A stretch of DNA of 64,000 nucleotides from the NCBI RefSeq assembly GCF_963662885.1, contig NZ_OY760055.1, positions 506,001 through 570,000 of the forward strand, written 5' to 3'. The notes beneath the pieces were generated by a model. It was not told the DNA's origin, ran no database searches, and saw only the letters and a list, made by a program, of their open reading frames with translations. Source of the stretch: an uncultured Pseudodesulfovibrio sp. GTDB lineage: Bacteria; Desulfobacterota; Desulfovibrionia; Desulfovibrionales; Desulfovibrionaceae. The translations under genes and the position numbers were made by a program. Positions 9,166-17,076 of the stretch are shown here, in pieces. Positions within the stretch are counted from its first letter, which is position 1. Each line of letters begins with the position of its first letter.

Positions 9166-10070
9166 AAACAGTATTGTTAACAGGTGCAACCGGCTTTGTT
9201 GGTAGCCATATCGTGGATGCTCTGGCTGATCGTCCCGACGTGGCGTTGCACTGTCTGTCGCGAAAGCCTCCCCTGCCATCGAGAGAAAACCTCATTTGGC
9301 ATGAGGGGGATATCATGAACAGACATGATCGAGATCGCATCTTACAATCAGTAAGCCCCAGCCATTTGATGCACCTGGCCTGGGATACGACGCCAGGAAA
9401 ATTTTGGAACTCTACGGCCAACCTTTCCTGGCTTTCTTGTTCTCTTGATTTGTTCAAGATGTTTCAGGAAAGTGGAGGGAGGCGATTCATCGGCGTTGGC
9501 ACGTGTGCGGAATATGACTGGACCCATGCGCATTTAAACGAATTCACCACCCCGTATGCGCCGCACACGTTGTATGGCACTGCCAAGAAAGCGCTCAGAG
9601 AAACCCTGGAAAAGGCCGCCGCGTTGGCCGATGTGTCCTTTGCCTGGGGACATTTGTTTTATCTGTACGGGCCGCGCGAGCAGCGGTCGCGGCTTGTCTC
9701 CGAGGCGATTGTCAGCAGCCTGGCAGGAGTGGATTTCAACGCTTCCAGTGGGACCCAGTTAAGGGATTTCATGTATGTCAAAGATGCTGCAGCTGCGCTT
9801 GTTGCCCTGATGGACTCGGATGTTGCAGGGAGTGTCAACATTGCATCCGGCGAGGTCATCGCGGTTAAGGACCTGTTGTTGCGAATCGAGGCACTCACGA
9901 ATCGTCCGGGCTGCATGAAGTTGGGAGTTCGGCCGATGAATGTCGATGAACCATCTAAAATGGTCGCTGATATAACCCGTTTGACGGAAGAGGTCGGTTT
10001 CAATTCCTCGTATACGCTGGATAGCGGGCTTGCAGAAAGTATCGCATGGTGGAAGAAGAGGCTGAATTAG
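9162..10070 (+). CDS. NAD-dependent epimerase/dehydratase (probable NDP-4-ketosugar reductase)
   Basis: 302 residues, extended SDR fold. LLTGATGFVGSHIVDAL is the nucleotide-binding motif, YGTAK the YxxxK active site (around residue 140), and GHLFYLYGPREQ and RDFMYVKDAAAA are typical downstream segments. Proteins of this size and type often reduce the 4-keto group of NDP-6-deoxy sugars. Here it would complete the CDP-branched-sugar route begun by rfbF and rfbG. It could instead be a C4 epimerase of another sugar. It is the last sugar gene before the ABC exporter. Confidence 0.85.
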   Translation: MKTVLLTGATGFVGSHIVDALADRPDVALHCLSRKPPLPSRENLIWHEGDIMNRHDRDRILQSVSPSHLMHLAWDTTPGKFWNSTANLSWLSCSLDLFKMFQESGGRRFIGVGTCAEYDWTHAHLNEFTTPYAPHTLYGTAKKALRETLEKAAALADVSFAWGHLFYLYGPREQRSRLVSEAIVSSLAGVDFNASSGTQLRDFMYVKDAAAALVALMDSDVAGSVNIASGEVIAVKDLLLRIEALTNRPGCMKLGVRPMNVDEPSKMVADITRLTEEVGFNSSYTLDSGLAESIAWWKKRLN

Positions 10071-10112
10071 TGCTTCTGCTTGTATCCGTTTGGGGTTTGC
10101 CCCATTCAGAGC

Positions 10113-10934
10113 ATGCTGCCTTGGTCGAAAATTTTTATCCTTGAGACAATCGTCGAGCACATTGTGAAAAAAATACATTTTTTTGATCTTGCAAAGCTCT
10201 ATGTTATTGCAAACTTGAAGGTCGAGGTTTCCTCATACTATTTGAATTATGTGTGGTGGATTCTCGAGCCTTTGTTCATGATGGCGACTCTTTATTGTGT
10301 CTTTGAGATAATGCTCCATCAAGGGACAGGCAATTTTGTAGGCTTCCTGTTTGTCGGGATCGTGTTTTGGAATTGGTTCGCACGTTGTATCGGAAACAGT
10401 AAGGATAGCATTTACAACGCACGCGGTTTAATCCAACAGGTCTGGATACCGAAAACATTTTTCCCCTTCGTGGTTGTCTGCCAGGATTCCGTTAAAAATC
10501 TGATTGTGACGTCGTTGCTTCTTGTCTTTCTCTACTTCTATCCCACCCCTGTTTCGATCTCCTGGATATGCTTGCCGATATTGATGATAATACAGTTCGT
10601 GTTCATTCTTGCGACGTCATATTTCTTTTCGGCGATTACTCCTTTTGTACCGGACTTGCGCTTTATCATCGGCACGTTTACCGAATTGCTCTTTTTTGCT
10701 TCGGGCATATTTTACGACCTGGATACGATGGTGCTGCCACAGCATCGGCCGATAGTTTACCTGAACCCGATGGCCGGGTTGTTGAAAAATTACAGGACGG
10801 TTCTTTTGGAAGGACAGTGGCCCGACTGGGCGTATCTCGGCTACGTCTTTATCGGTTCAGTGGTGTTCTTGCTGGGGTCCATGGCCCTATTGAAAAAGCT
10901 TGATTATGCATATCCGAAGGTGTGCCAAAAATGA
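10113..10934 (+). CDS. wzm: Polysaccharide ABC exporter, membrane subunit
   Basis: 273 residues with about six hydrophobic segments, matching ABC-2 type polysaccharide export permeases (Wzm/KpsM). Typical features are LKVEVSSYYLNYVWWILEPLF near the N-terminus and GIFYDLDTMVLPQHRPIVYLNPMAG in the last third. It moves a lipid-linked glycan across the inner membrane with the ATPase encoded next. ATG 10113 is chosen; a TTG at 10080 would add 11 residues, and neither has a strong ribosome site. The 3' end overlaps wzt (ATGA). Confidence 0.9.
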   Translation: MLPWSKIFILETIVEHIVKKIHFFDLAKLYVIANLKVEVSSYYLNYVWWILEPLFMMATLYCVFEIMLHQGTGNFVGFLFVGIVFWNWFARCIGNSKDSIYNARGLIQQVWIPKTFFPFVVVCQDSVKNLIVTSLLLVFLYFYPTPVSISWICLPILMIIQFVFILATSYFFSAITPFVPDLRFIIGTFTELLFFASGIFYDLDTMVLPQHRPIVYLNPMAGLLKNYRTVLLEGQWPDWAYLGYVFIGSVVFLLGSMALLKKLDYAYPKVCQK

Positions 10935-11632
10935 GTGCTGTCCCTCTGATAGAATTGAAGAATGTGGGCTGCACGTTCGTTTCCAGACGCGGTTGTTTTA
11001 CGTACAAGAAATATGAGGCGTTGAAAGATGTCAGCCTGACCGTCTACCAGGGCGAAACATTGGGCGTCATTGGTTCCAATGGTGCAGGCAAGTCGACCTT
11101 GTTGAAGCTCATGGCGAAGATCCTGATGCCGACCGTTGGCACTATCTCGTTCTTCAACGACCCGGTGGTTGCCCTATTGGGGCTCCAGCTGGGATTCAAC
11201 CCGGAGCTTTCCGGCCGGATCAACGCGATACTCAATGCCATGTTGCTTGGCTTCTCGCGGCGCGAGGCAGAGGAACAGCTAGATGGAATTGTCGAGTTTG
11301 CAGGGTTGGAGGATTGGATAGACGATCCCTTGAAGACATACTCTTCCGGCATGCAGGCCCGTTTGGGTTTTGGAGTGGCCCTGCAGATGAACCCCGACAT
11401 TTTGCTGGTCGATGAAGTCCTTGGCGTCGGCGATCAACAGTTCCAAAAAAAGTCCACGGCAGCCATGCGGGAAAAGATGCTGTCGGATCAGACCATAGTT
11501 TTTGTATCCCATGATTTGATCACTCTTGAATCCCTGTGCAAGCGCTGTGTCTGGATTGAAGATGGGTGTACCGTCGCAGAGGGGGACTCTGACGAAGTGA
11601 TCGCGCTTTATCGCGAAAAAATAGGCATATAG
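10931..11632 (+). CDS. wzt: Polysaccharide ABC exporter, ATPase subunit
   Basis: 233 residues. Complete ABC ATPase: Walker A GSNGAGKST, signature YSSGMQARLGFG, Walker B DILLVDEVLGVGD, and the switch His in VFVSHD. It powers Wzm. There is no C-terminal carbohydrate-binding extension, so this is the short KpsT/Wzt form that does not itself read a terminal cap on the chain. ATG 10931 overlaps the wzm stop. It is the last plus-strand gene before a convergent glycosyltransferase. Confidence 0.93.
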   Translation: MSAVPLIELKNVGCTFVSRRGCFTYKKYEALKDVSLTVYQGETLGVIGSNGAGKSTLLKLMAKILMPTVGTISFFNDPVVALLGLQLGFNPELSGRINAILNAMLLGFSRREAEEQLDGIVEFAGLEDWIDDPLKTYSSGMQARLGFGVALQMNPDILLVDEVLGVGDQQFQKKSTAAMREKMLSDQTIVFVSHDLITLESLCKRCVWIEDGCTVAEGDSDEVIALYREKIGI

Positions 11633-11654
11633 TCGGACCCTTGAGTCCTTCCGC

Positions 11655-11705
11655 TCTTCGCTAATTCTTTACGCGAAGAAGGGGCTGAGCGAACGGTGAC
11701 CGTTC
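11655..11705. terminator. Inverted repeats between convergent genes
   Basis: Two inverted repeats lie between wzt and the convergent glycosyltransferase. TCTTCGC and GCGAAGA (11655-11679) flank an 11-base loop, and GAACGGTGACCGTTC (11691-11705) is a near-perfect palindrome. Neither has a U-run, so this is a weak candidate for a bidirectional terminator. Confidence 0.3.
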
Positions 11706-11757
11706 TTTGCTATCGGTCCAAAGGCATTGGGCGGCAAAGGCCCGACCTCATGCAAGG

Positions 11758-12903
11758 TCAAGAATCGTGCAGCATCTTGAATACTTCATAGGTCCTTCGA
11801 GCGTTATCTTCCCAACTCAAAGACGCGGCATGCCTTAGCCCTTTAGCCTTCATGGTTGCACGGAGTTTATCGTCCGATGCAACGTCATTCATCGCCGTCA
11901 CAACGCCTTCAATGTCGTCCGGCGCTATGTATCGCGCTGCGTTTCCGCCTGCTTCGGGAAGACTTGCTGCATCAGAGCAGATCACAGGGCAACCACATGC
12001 CATAGCCTCGACTACCGGCAAGCCGAACCCTTCGTAATGGCTGATATAAACTAGCGCCGTAGCTGCTGCATACAGGGCGGGCAGATCCTCGTCCGGAATG
12101 TAGCCGGTCAGATGAATGCGTTTTTTATACTCCTCGCCCTCGTCCTGGGACATCCACTGCTTGTCGCCCCATCCATCCCAGCCGGTGATGACGAAATGAT
12201 GTGCAGCATCAGTTCCCTTCAAGGCGTTCACAACGGTTTCGATATTCTTCCTCGGCTCCAGGGTTCCCACAAAAAGGAAATAGGACTCCGGGAGAGAATA
12301 TTTCTCGCGCACGGCCCTGCATGTGTCTTCTGTCTGCTCCTTGAACTGTGGTGCGGGAGCAAGGGGGATCGCCGTAATCCGATCTTCGGGTATTTGCAGA
12401 TACTCGATGGCTTCCTGACGAATGAAATCAGAGATGGTGATGATATGTGTGGCCTCTTTGAGGCGTCTTTTGAAAAATAGATCGGCAAACCAGACGCGTT
12501 CCCTCGGGTGCATGTCCCGAAATCGGAGAAGCGACAAATCGTATAAAGTAAAGACCTGTGGAATACGTTTGAAGATGTTGGCGGCAGTAAAGGCGGCTGT
12601 TTCATGGTATATTGAAACAGGCTCTGTTTTCAGTGTGCCCCGGAGGTGCCGCTCGAAAAGAAGCCAGTGGATTGCCCGGAGCGTTGTGACGATTACATCC
12701 GGGAACTTCCAGAGCCATTCGGTACGCTTCATCCATTCACCAGGTTCGGCCTGGGCAGGCATTTGCCGCGAAAGCCGGGTACCCGTGTAATAGTGGATTT
12801 CGCACTCCGGAATACGCTCCATTTCCACGTATAGATTCCGCACATATCTGGCAACGCCGGTAACAAGCCCGGTCAAAGGGAGTGCGTTTACGGCAATCTT
12901 CAT
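11758..12903 (-). CDS. Glycosyltransferase family 4
   Basis: 381 residues from the ATG at 12903 (MKIAVNALPLTGLVTGVARY, a standard family 4 start that reads as strand 1 plus the glycine loop); ATGs at 12915 and 12930 would add a few residues. C-terminal donor domain: FLFVGTLEPRKNIETVVNAL, ATALVYISHYEGFGLPVVEAM and CGCPVICSDAASLPEAGG. It resembles mannosyl- and rhamnosyl-transferases such as those of O-antigen assembly, but the sugar cannot be assigned. It is encoded opposite to the rest of the glycan operon. Confidence 0.9.
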   Translation of the reverse strand: MKIAVNALPLTGLVTGVARYVRNLYVEMERIPECEIHYYTGTRLSRQMPAQAEPGEWMKRTEWLWKFPDVIVTTLRAIHWLLFERHLRGTLKTEPVSIYHETAAFTAANIFKRIPQVFTLYDLSLLRFRDMHPRERVWFADLFFKRRLKEATHIITISDFIRQEAIEYLQIPEDRITAIPLAPAPQFKEQTEDTCRAVREKYSLPESYFLFVGTLEPRKNIETVVNALKGTDAAHHFVITGWDGWGDKQWMSQDEGEEYKKRIHLTGYIPDEDLPALYAAATALVYISHYEGFGLPVVEAMACGCPVICSDAASLPEAGGNAARYIAPDDIEGVVTAMNDVASDDKLRATMKAKGLRHAASLSWEDNARRTYEVFKMLHDS

Positions 12904-13185
12904 GCTGTTTTTCATTCCTTTCGTGTGCATCCTCGAATCGAAGGATGTCGTCTACGCCGAAAAAGCCCGAGCCTTTTCTAGAGGAATCATTCCTGGACTC
13001 TTGCGTCGACGCCTTTGCTAAGCTGGGTATACGTGAATTGGTCTTCGAGTAAATGGAATTCTCTTCCCTGTCCAGATTGAGTGTAAAAGCCAACTTGTAA
13101 ACGCCAGATCCGGCAGGTGGCACATGCTTGCAAGATGATTTGCGGATCGCGCTCCTCTCATGTAGAAGCGCAGCAGGAGACGTCA

Positions 13186-13494
13186 ATGGATTTTGCCACT
13201 ATCGCCACCCTGAGGAAGTATCTGTCCATCAAGCACAGCCTGCCTGGACGGATCAGGATCAAGTTTTCCCTCGGTATCATGAAAGACCCCGAGGCCATGA
13301 AACTCGCCCAGTCGCCGCCCGACATGCCGGATGCCGTGAAGGACACCTCGGTCAATATTTTTGCCCGCACCCTGTTGATCCAGTACGATGCCGACAGAAT
13401 TCCTCCGGCTCTGCTGGAAGAACTGATCTCCACTCCTGACGATGACCGTGCTGCGGAAATTGTTCGGGAACTCCACGAAATTCTGTTTGCCTAA
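13186..13494 (+). CDS. HMA-like domain protein, candidate ferrosome-associated
   Basis: 102 residues; AGGAGA precedes ATG 13186. The core SIKHSLPGRIRIKFSLGIM, followed by NIFARTLLIQYDADRIPPAL, is the beta-alpha-beta pattern of HMA-like domains, but the metal-binding CxxC of classical HMA domains is absent. The LPGRIRIKF element reappears as IPGRIRFEA at the start of the P-type ATPase at 14733 and as PQGRIRFRN in the protein at 17759-18190, linking the three. This shared N-terminal motif, next to a P1B-ATPase with no CPx, is what I recall of ferrosome (fez) proteins. Soluble; no signal peptide or membrane segment is visible. The role is inferred from neighbours. Confidence 0.75.
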   Translation: MDFATIATLRKYLSIKHSLPGRIRIKFSLGIMKDPEAMKLAQSPPDMPDAVKDTSVNIFARTLLIQYDADRIPPALLEELISTPDDDRAAEIVRELHEILFA

Positions 13495-13563
13495 TTCTCT
13501 CTGGCCGTAGCTGCAGTACACCGCAGAGCGGTCGTTCTTTTTGTTACTCATTGATATTGACTG

Positions 13564-13578
13564 TGAAAACCATTTTCA
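13564..13578. promoter_or_regulatory. Fur-box-like site
   Basis: TGAAAACCATTTTCA matches 11 of the 14 defined positions of the 7-1-7 Fur consensus (TGATAAT-N-ATTATCA). It lies about 105 bases upstream of the small membrane-protein gene at 13685 in an AT-rich gap. Together with two more such sites in the cluster it suggests iron-dependent repression. Confidence 0.5.
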
Positions 13579-13684
13579 ATAAGGTGTGCTCTCCGTTCGC
13601 GTCCATTCAGGTGGTTCACGCCCGGGGCCGTCGGATCATTGGTGCCCATTAGATACTTAATTCCAGCCATATCGAGAGCTATTG

Positions 13685-13945
13685 ATGCGTTCCAGGAAAA
13701 CCGTTGGAAAGAGTCCCACTGCTAAATCCCGTTCAACTGATAACATCATCAATTCCTCGTCCCAACCCTCGCCTCGGCGTGACCGTTTCTCTCTGCAGTC
13801 CGGTGGAGTCATCCTTTCCCTCGCCGGTGTCCTGGCGTGTAATTACTTCGGCCTCGGTCTCGGCAGAACCGTCTGCCAAGGTCTGTTGGTCGCCGCTTTA
13901 GGGGCTCCGCTACGGGGCGGATCTGCCAGGCGCATGAGGGCATAA
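13685..13945 (+). CDS. Small hydrophobic hypothetical protein
   Basis: 86 residues from ATG 13685 (a TTG precedes it), with GAGAG about 8 bases upstream. The N-terminal ~40 residues are Ser/Arg/Lys-rich and polar. Residues ~44-80 are hydrophobic with many glycines (GGVILSLAGVLACNYFGLGL), giving one or two membrane segments, and the tail is basic (RRMRA). I do not recognise a family. It lies between an HMA-like gene and other glycine-rich membrane proteins of the same cluster. Coding status is likely but not certain. Confidence 0.5.
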   Translation: MRSRKTVGKSPTAKSRSTDNIINSSSQPSPRRDRFSLQSGGVILSLAGVLACNYFGLGLGRTVCQGLLVAALGAPLRGGSARRMRA

Positions 13946-13960
13946 TAAAAATCATTCTTA
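13946..13960. promoter_or_regulatory. Weak Fur-box-like site
   Basis: TAAAAATCATTCTTA agrees with 10 of 14 positions of the 7-1-7 Fur consensus and lies 70-84 bases before the ATG at 14030, in an AT-rich stretch that also holds a TATGAT -10-like hexamer at 13983. It is weaker than the other two sites. Confidence 0.3.
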
Positions 13961-14029
13961 TAACTGCAATAAAACTCCATACTATGATAGTGGGTTAACA
14001 TCCCTCAACCCTCACGGAGTACCCTTATT

Positions 14030-14221
14030 ATGAATGAACTGACCGAAAAGTTGTTGTTGATCGCAGCTGGCGCCGTGGTTGGCGCAGCCGGTTACATGGC
14101 AGTCAAGCATCCAGAGGAATTGAAGAAGTTCATGGGGCAGGCAGCCGAGCTGGGACAGGATTTTATCGAGAAAACCATGAACGAAATGGCGGAGCAGATG
14201 CCTCGCCGAGAAAAAAGCTAA
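14030..14221 (+). CDS. Small glycine-zipper membrane protein
   Basis: 63 residues; CACGGAGTA precedes the ATG at a good distance. Residues 7-24 form one membrane helix with small residues in a glycine-zipper spacing (LLLIAAGAVVGAAGYMAV), followed by a soluble amphipathic helix (EELKKFMGQAAELGQDFIEK). It is similar in layout to the N-terminal part of the next protein (AYLIAGAALGAAGMALVKEG), so the two are probably paralogous membrane anchors. The next gene starts 9 bases downstream behind AGGAGG. Function unknown; suggested role in an iron-storage compartment from context only. Confidence 0.75.
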   Translation: MNELTEKLLLIAAGAVVGAAGYMAVKHPEELKKFMGQAAELGQDFIEKTMNEMAEQMPRREKS

Positions 14222-14230
14222 GGAGGCGGC

Positions 14231-14674
14231 ATGGCAATCAACAGGATTGCGTATCTCATAGCTGGGGCGGCTCTTGGCGCTGCGGGTATGGCGTTGGTCA
14301 AGGAAGGTAAGGGCGAGAATCTCCTCCAGTCGGTGATTCAGGGCGGACACGGCTTGACCGAGAAACTCTTGTGTTCCGTCGAGACCCTGAAGGAAGACGT
14401 GGAGGACTATTTGGCCGAGGCCAAGTTTGCTCACGAAGAGAAGGTCCGCCAGGCCGCCGAGGAAGCCCAAAAGGCCCCGGCCAAGAAGGCTGCGCCAAAG
14501 AAGGCGGCGGCCAAGAAAGCTTCCGCCAAGAAGACTCCCACCAAGAAAGCTTCTGCCAAGAAGGCGGCTTCGAAGGAGGCTGTAGCCAGGAAGCCTGCAG
14601 CGAAAAAATCTCCGGCCAAAAAAACCGCCGCCAAGTCTAAAGCCGCGACCGGGACGACCAAGTCCGTAGCGTAG
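14231..14674 (+). CDS. Membrane-anchored protein with Lys/Ala-rich repeat tail
   Basis: 147 residues; AGGAGG lies 6 bases before the ATG. Residues 6-24 are a glycine-zipper membrane helix, 25-80 a polar helical region, and from about 82 to the end the chain is almost only Ala, Lys, Ser, Thr and Pro in repeats such as APAKKAAPKKAAAKKASAKK. Such tails resemble the C-terminal tail of histone H1 and of bacterial KA-rich proteins, and are expected to be disordered and strongly basic. They could bind nucleic acid, phosphate or polyphosphate. The anchor plus basic tail beside a P1B-ATPase suggests a structural or mineral-binding organelle protein. This is an inference. Confidence 0.8.
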   Translation: MAINRIAYLIAGAALGAAGMALVKEGKGENLLQSVIQGGHGLTEKLLCSVETLKEDVEDYLAEAKFAHEEKVRQAAEEAQKAPAKKAAPKKAAAKKASAKKTPTKKASAKKAASKEAVARKPAAKKSPAKKTAAKSKAATGTTKSVA

Positions 14675-14732
14675 TTTCACAGTGCTTCCGCATCGGGAGT
14701 CATGTTCACACTCACGGGAGCTTGATAGAGGC

Positions 14733-16871
14733 ATGAGCATAGTACGAAGCATTCCTGGCCGGATTCGTTTTGAAGCCGAATCGGGACAGGCCGTCCTGTA
14801 TTACCGCGATCAACTGCATGTCCAGTTGGGAGACGAGTTGGGCGATGCCGAATACCGGTATTCGGAGCGCTCCGGGCGCGGGCTCATGCTCTTTACTCCG
14901 GACAGGTCGCTGACGGACCGGGTGGTCCGCGTTTTGGCCAAGGCGATGAAGACTCCTGTGCTGCCTGAGTTGCCCGACTGCCGCAACGCCGCCCTTGGGG
15001 ATGAGACAGCCTGTACGCTTCCGGCTCCCGGCGCAGGCACCTACGAGCCGGATGAGTTGGAAAATCCATTCTGGATCGTCGCCAAAAAGGTATTTAACTT
15101 CTATACCACGCGGCTTTTCATGCCCATGTCGCTCCGTCCCTATTGGGCGACAATCTCGGTCGCTCCCCTGCTTTTTGAAGGAGTGCGGGCTCTGTTTCAG
15201 CGTAAGCTCAATGTGGCCGTGCTCGACGCAGCCGCCATCGGTTCGGCTTTGGCCATGCGTGATTTCAATACCGCCGGTACCATCCATCTGCTTCTCGATG
15301 TGAGCGAAACACTGGAAGACTGGACACGCGAGAAGTCGCGTAAGGATCTGGCCTCCCTTTTCGGCGGAGATGGCAAGCCCGTCTGGGTGCTGCGCAGGGG
15401 AGAGGAGGTCCAGCTTTCCCAGGACGAATTGTCTGTGGGCGATCTGGTGGTGGTCCGTTCCGGTTCCCGTATTCCGGTGGACGGTGTGGTGGCCGACGGT
15501 ACGGCCATGGTCAACCAGTCCTCCATGACTGGCGAGCCGCTTTCGGTGAAGCGCGGCGTGGGCAAGGAAGTCTATGCGGGTACCGTGGTGGAGGAGGGCA
15601 AGATCGTCATCCTATCCGAAGGGGTGGGCGATGAGACCCGTTTCGCCAAGATTGCGCATGTGATCGCGGAATCCGAGAAGATGAAGGCGGATATTCACGG
15701 TCAGGCCATCAAGCTCGCGGACAAGATCGTGCCGTTCTCTTTCATATTGTCGGGCATCATCTTCGCCATCACCCGCAACTGGATGCAGGCCGCTGCCGTG
15801 CTCATGGCCGACTACTCCTGTGCCATCAAGCTATCCACGCCCCTGGCAGTGCGTTCGGCCATGCTGGAATCGGCTCACTGCGGCGCGCTCATCAAGGGCG
15901 GCAAGTACATCGAACAACTATCCAAGGTCGATGCCATTGTTCTGGACAAGACCGGCACCCTGACCATGGCTTCTCCGGAAGTGATCGATGTCTGCCCGGT
16001 CAACGGGTACAACCGGGAGTTCGTCCTTCGCAACGCCGCTTGCATGGAAGAGCACTTCCCCCATCCTGTGGCTGATGCCGTGGTTCGGTTGGCGCGGCAG
16101 GAAGGCCTCATCCACGAAGAGCGCCACGCGGAAGTGGATTACATTCTGGCGCATGGTATTTCCACCACCCTTGACGGCAAGCGCATGATTCTCGGCAGCA
16201 GACATTTCGTCCATGAGGACGAAGGCATTGATCTCTCCGGCCTGGACGAACAGATAGCGCGTTGCACTAAAGACGGTCTGTCCGCCCTGTACATGGCCGT
16301 GGGGAATGAATTGGCAGGCGTTATCGCCCTGGAAGACCCGTTGCGCGAGTCCGCATACCGCTTCATCCGCCGTTTGGAGAACATCGGCCTGGAACGTATT
16401 ATCATGCTCACCGGGGACAGTGAGACGACGGCGCGCAATGTTGCCAACCGTCTAGATATCAAGGAATATTACGCCCAGGTGTTGCCCGATGACAAGACGA
16501 CCCTCGTGGATACCCTGCGCAAGGAAGGCTATACTGTGGCCATGGTCGGCGACGGCATCAACGACTCCGCCGCCTTGAGCCACGCCAACGTTGGTGTTTC
16601 CATGAAGCATGGCGCAGACATCGCCCAGGAGGCGTGTGACCTCATGCTGACCAGCGAGCGGCTGGACAGCCTCTTGGACGCCATGACCCTGTCCAAGATG
16701 GTCATGCGGCGTATCAGGCAGAACTACAAATTCATTGTGATCAGCAACACGCTGTTCATAGGTTTGGGAATTTTTGGCTTCATCACACCCGCGATGCTCG
16801 CCTTCCTGCACAATTCCGGTACCGTCCTGACCTGTGCCTATAGCATGCGCCCAATGCTGCCCGAACAATAA
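14733..16871 (+). CDS. fezB: P1B-type metal ATPase with SCA in place of CPx (candidate FezB)
   Basis: 712 residues from ATG 14733, chosen because MSIVRSIPGRIRFEA then matches the HMA-like motif of the cluster; GTG 14682 would add 17 residues. Order: N-terminal HMA-like domain without CxxC (1-75), membrane segments, actuator loop (MTGEPLSVKRG), metal-site helix with SCAIKLSTP (Ser362-Cys363-Ala364) where other P1B pumps have CPC/SPC/TPC, phosphorylation site DKTGTLT (Asp405), the HP dipeptide in FPHPVADAV, and GDGINDSAAL at the hinge. The last helix holds HNSGTVLTCAYSMRP. Loss of CPx and the PGRIR start fit the P1B-6 subgroup that includes FezB of ferrosomes, which I recall from the literature. 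The likely job is moving iron into a membrane-bound store. The pump family is certain; the metal is inferred. Confidence 0.8.
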   Translation: MSIVRSIPGRIRFEAESGQAVLYYRDQLHVQLGDELGDAEYRYSERSGRGLMLFTPDRSLTDRVVRVLAKAMKTPVLPELPDCRNAALGDETACTLPAPGAGTYEPDELENPFWIVAKKVFNFYTTRLFMPMSLRPYWATISVAPLLFEGVRALFQRKLNVAVLDAAAIGSALAMRDFNTAGTIHLLLDVSETLEDWTREKSRKDLASLFGGDGKPVWVLRRGEEVQLSQDELSVGDLVVVRSGSRIPVDGVVADGTAMVNQSSMTGEPLSVKRGVGKEVYAGTVVEEGKIVILSEGVGDETRFAKIAHVIAESEKMKADIHGQAIKLADKIVPFSFILSGIIFAITRNWMQAAAVLMADYSCAIKLSTPLAVRSAMLESAHCGALIKGGKYIEQLSKVDAIVLDKTGTLTMASPEVIDVCPVNGYNREFVLRNAACMEEHFPHPVADAVVRLARQEGLIHEERHAEVDYILAHGISTTLDGKRMILGSRHFVHEDEGIDLSGLDEQIARCTKDGLSALYMAVGNELAGVIALEDPLRESAYRFIRRLENIGLERIIMLTGDSETTARNVANRLDIKEYYAQVLPDDKTTLVDTLRKEGYTVAMVGDGINDSAALSHANVGVSMKHGADIAQEACDLMLTSERLDSLLDAMTLSKMVMRRIRQNYKFIVISNTLFIGLGIFGFITPAMLAFLHNSGTVLTCAYSMRPMLPEQ

Positions 16872-16894
16872 GGGGACATTCTTTGAAACAACTG

Positions 16895-16922
16895 GCGCAG
16901 TCGATTCGGCTGCGCTTTTTTT
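16895..16922 (+). terminator. Rho-independent terminator after the P1B-ATPase
   Basis: GCGCAG and CTGCGC (16895-16900, 16910-16915) pair, with three further pairs inside giving a 9-bp stem and a 3-base loop, followed by TTTTTTTT. It lies 24 bases after the ATPase stop. Confidence 0.88.
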
Positions 16923-17076
16923 GTTCTCATTATAGACCACAATGATATGCAATAGTTTAATATATTGGTAAGGCTGCGCTTTTTGCTTTCACCTTTTTTG
17001 CCTCTGATTTTGCCCGAATCCTTGGATTGGTGTATGGTTTTGGCGGTGTAAATCTTGCCGTGAAGAGAGGGCAGCC

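Noticed and set aside
13122..13136. Sigma-54-like sequence TGGCACATGCTTGCA upstream of the HMA-like gene at 13186
   Set aside because: The GG and GC elements are 9 bases apart instead of the required 10, a spacing that normally abolishes sigma-54 use.
12737..13186. Minus-strand 149-codon frame in front of the glycosyltransferase at 11758
   Set aside because: It overlaps the real gene in another frame, has no ribosome site and shows no recognisable motif.
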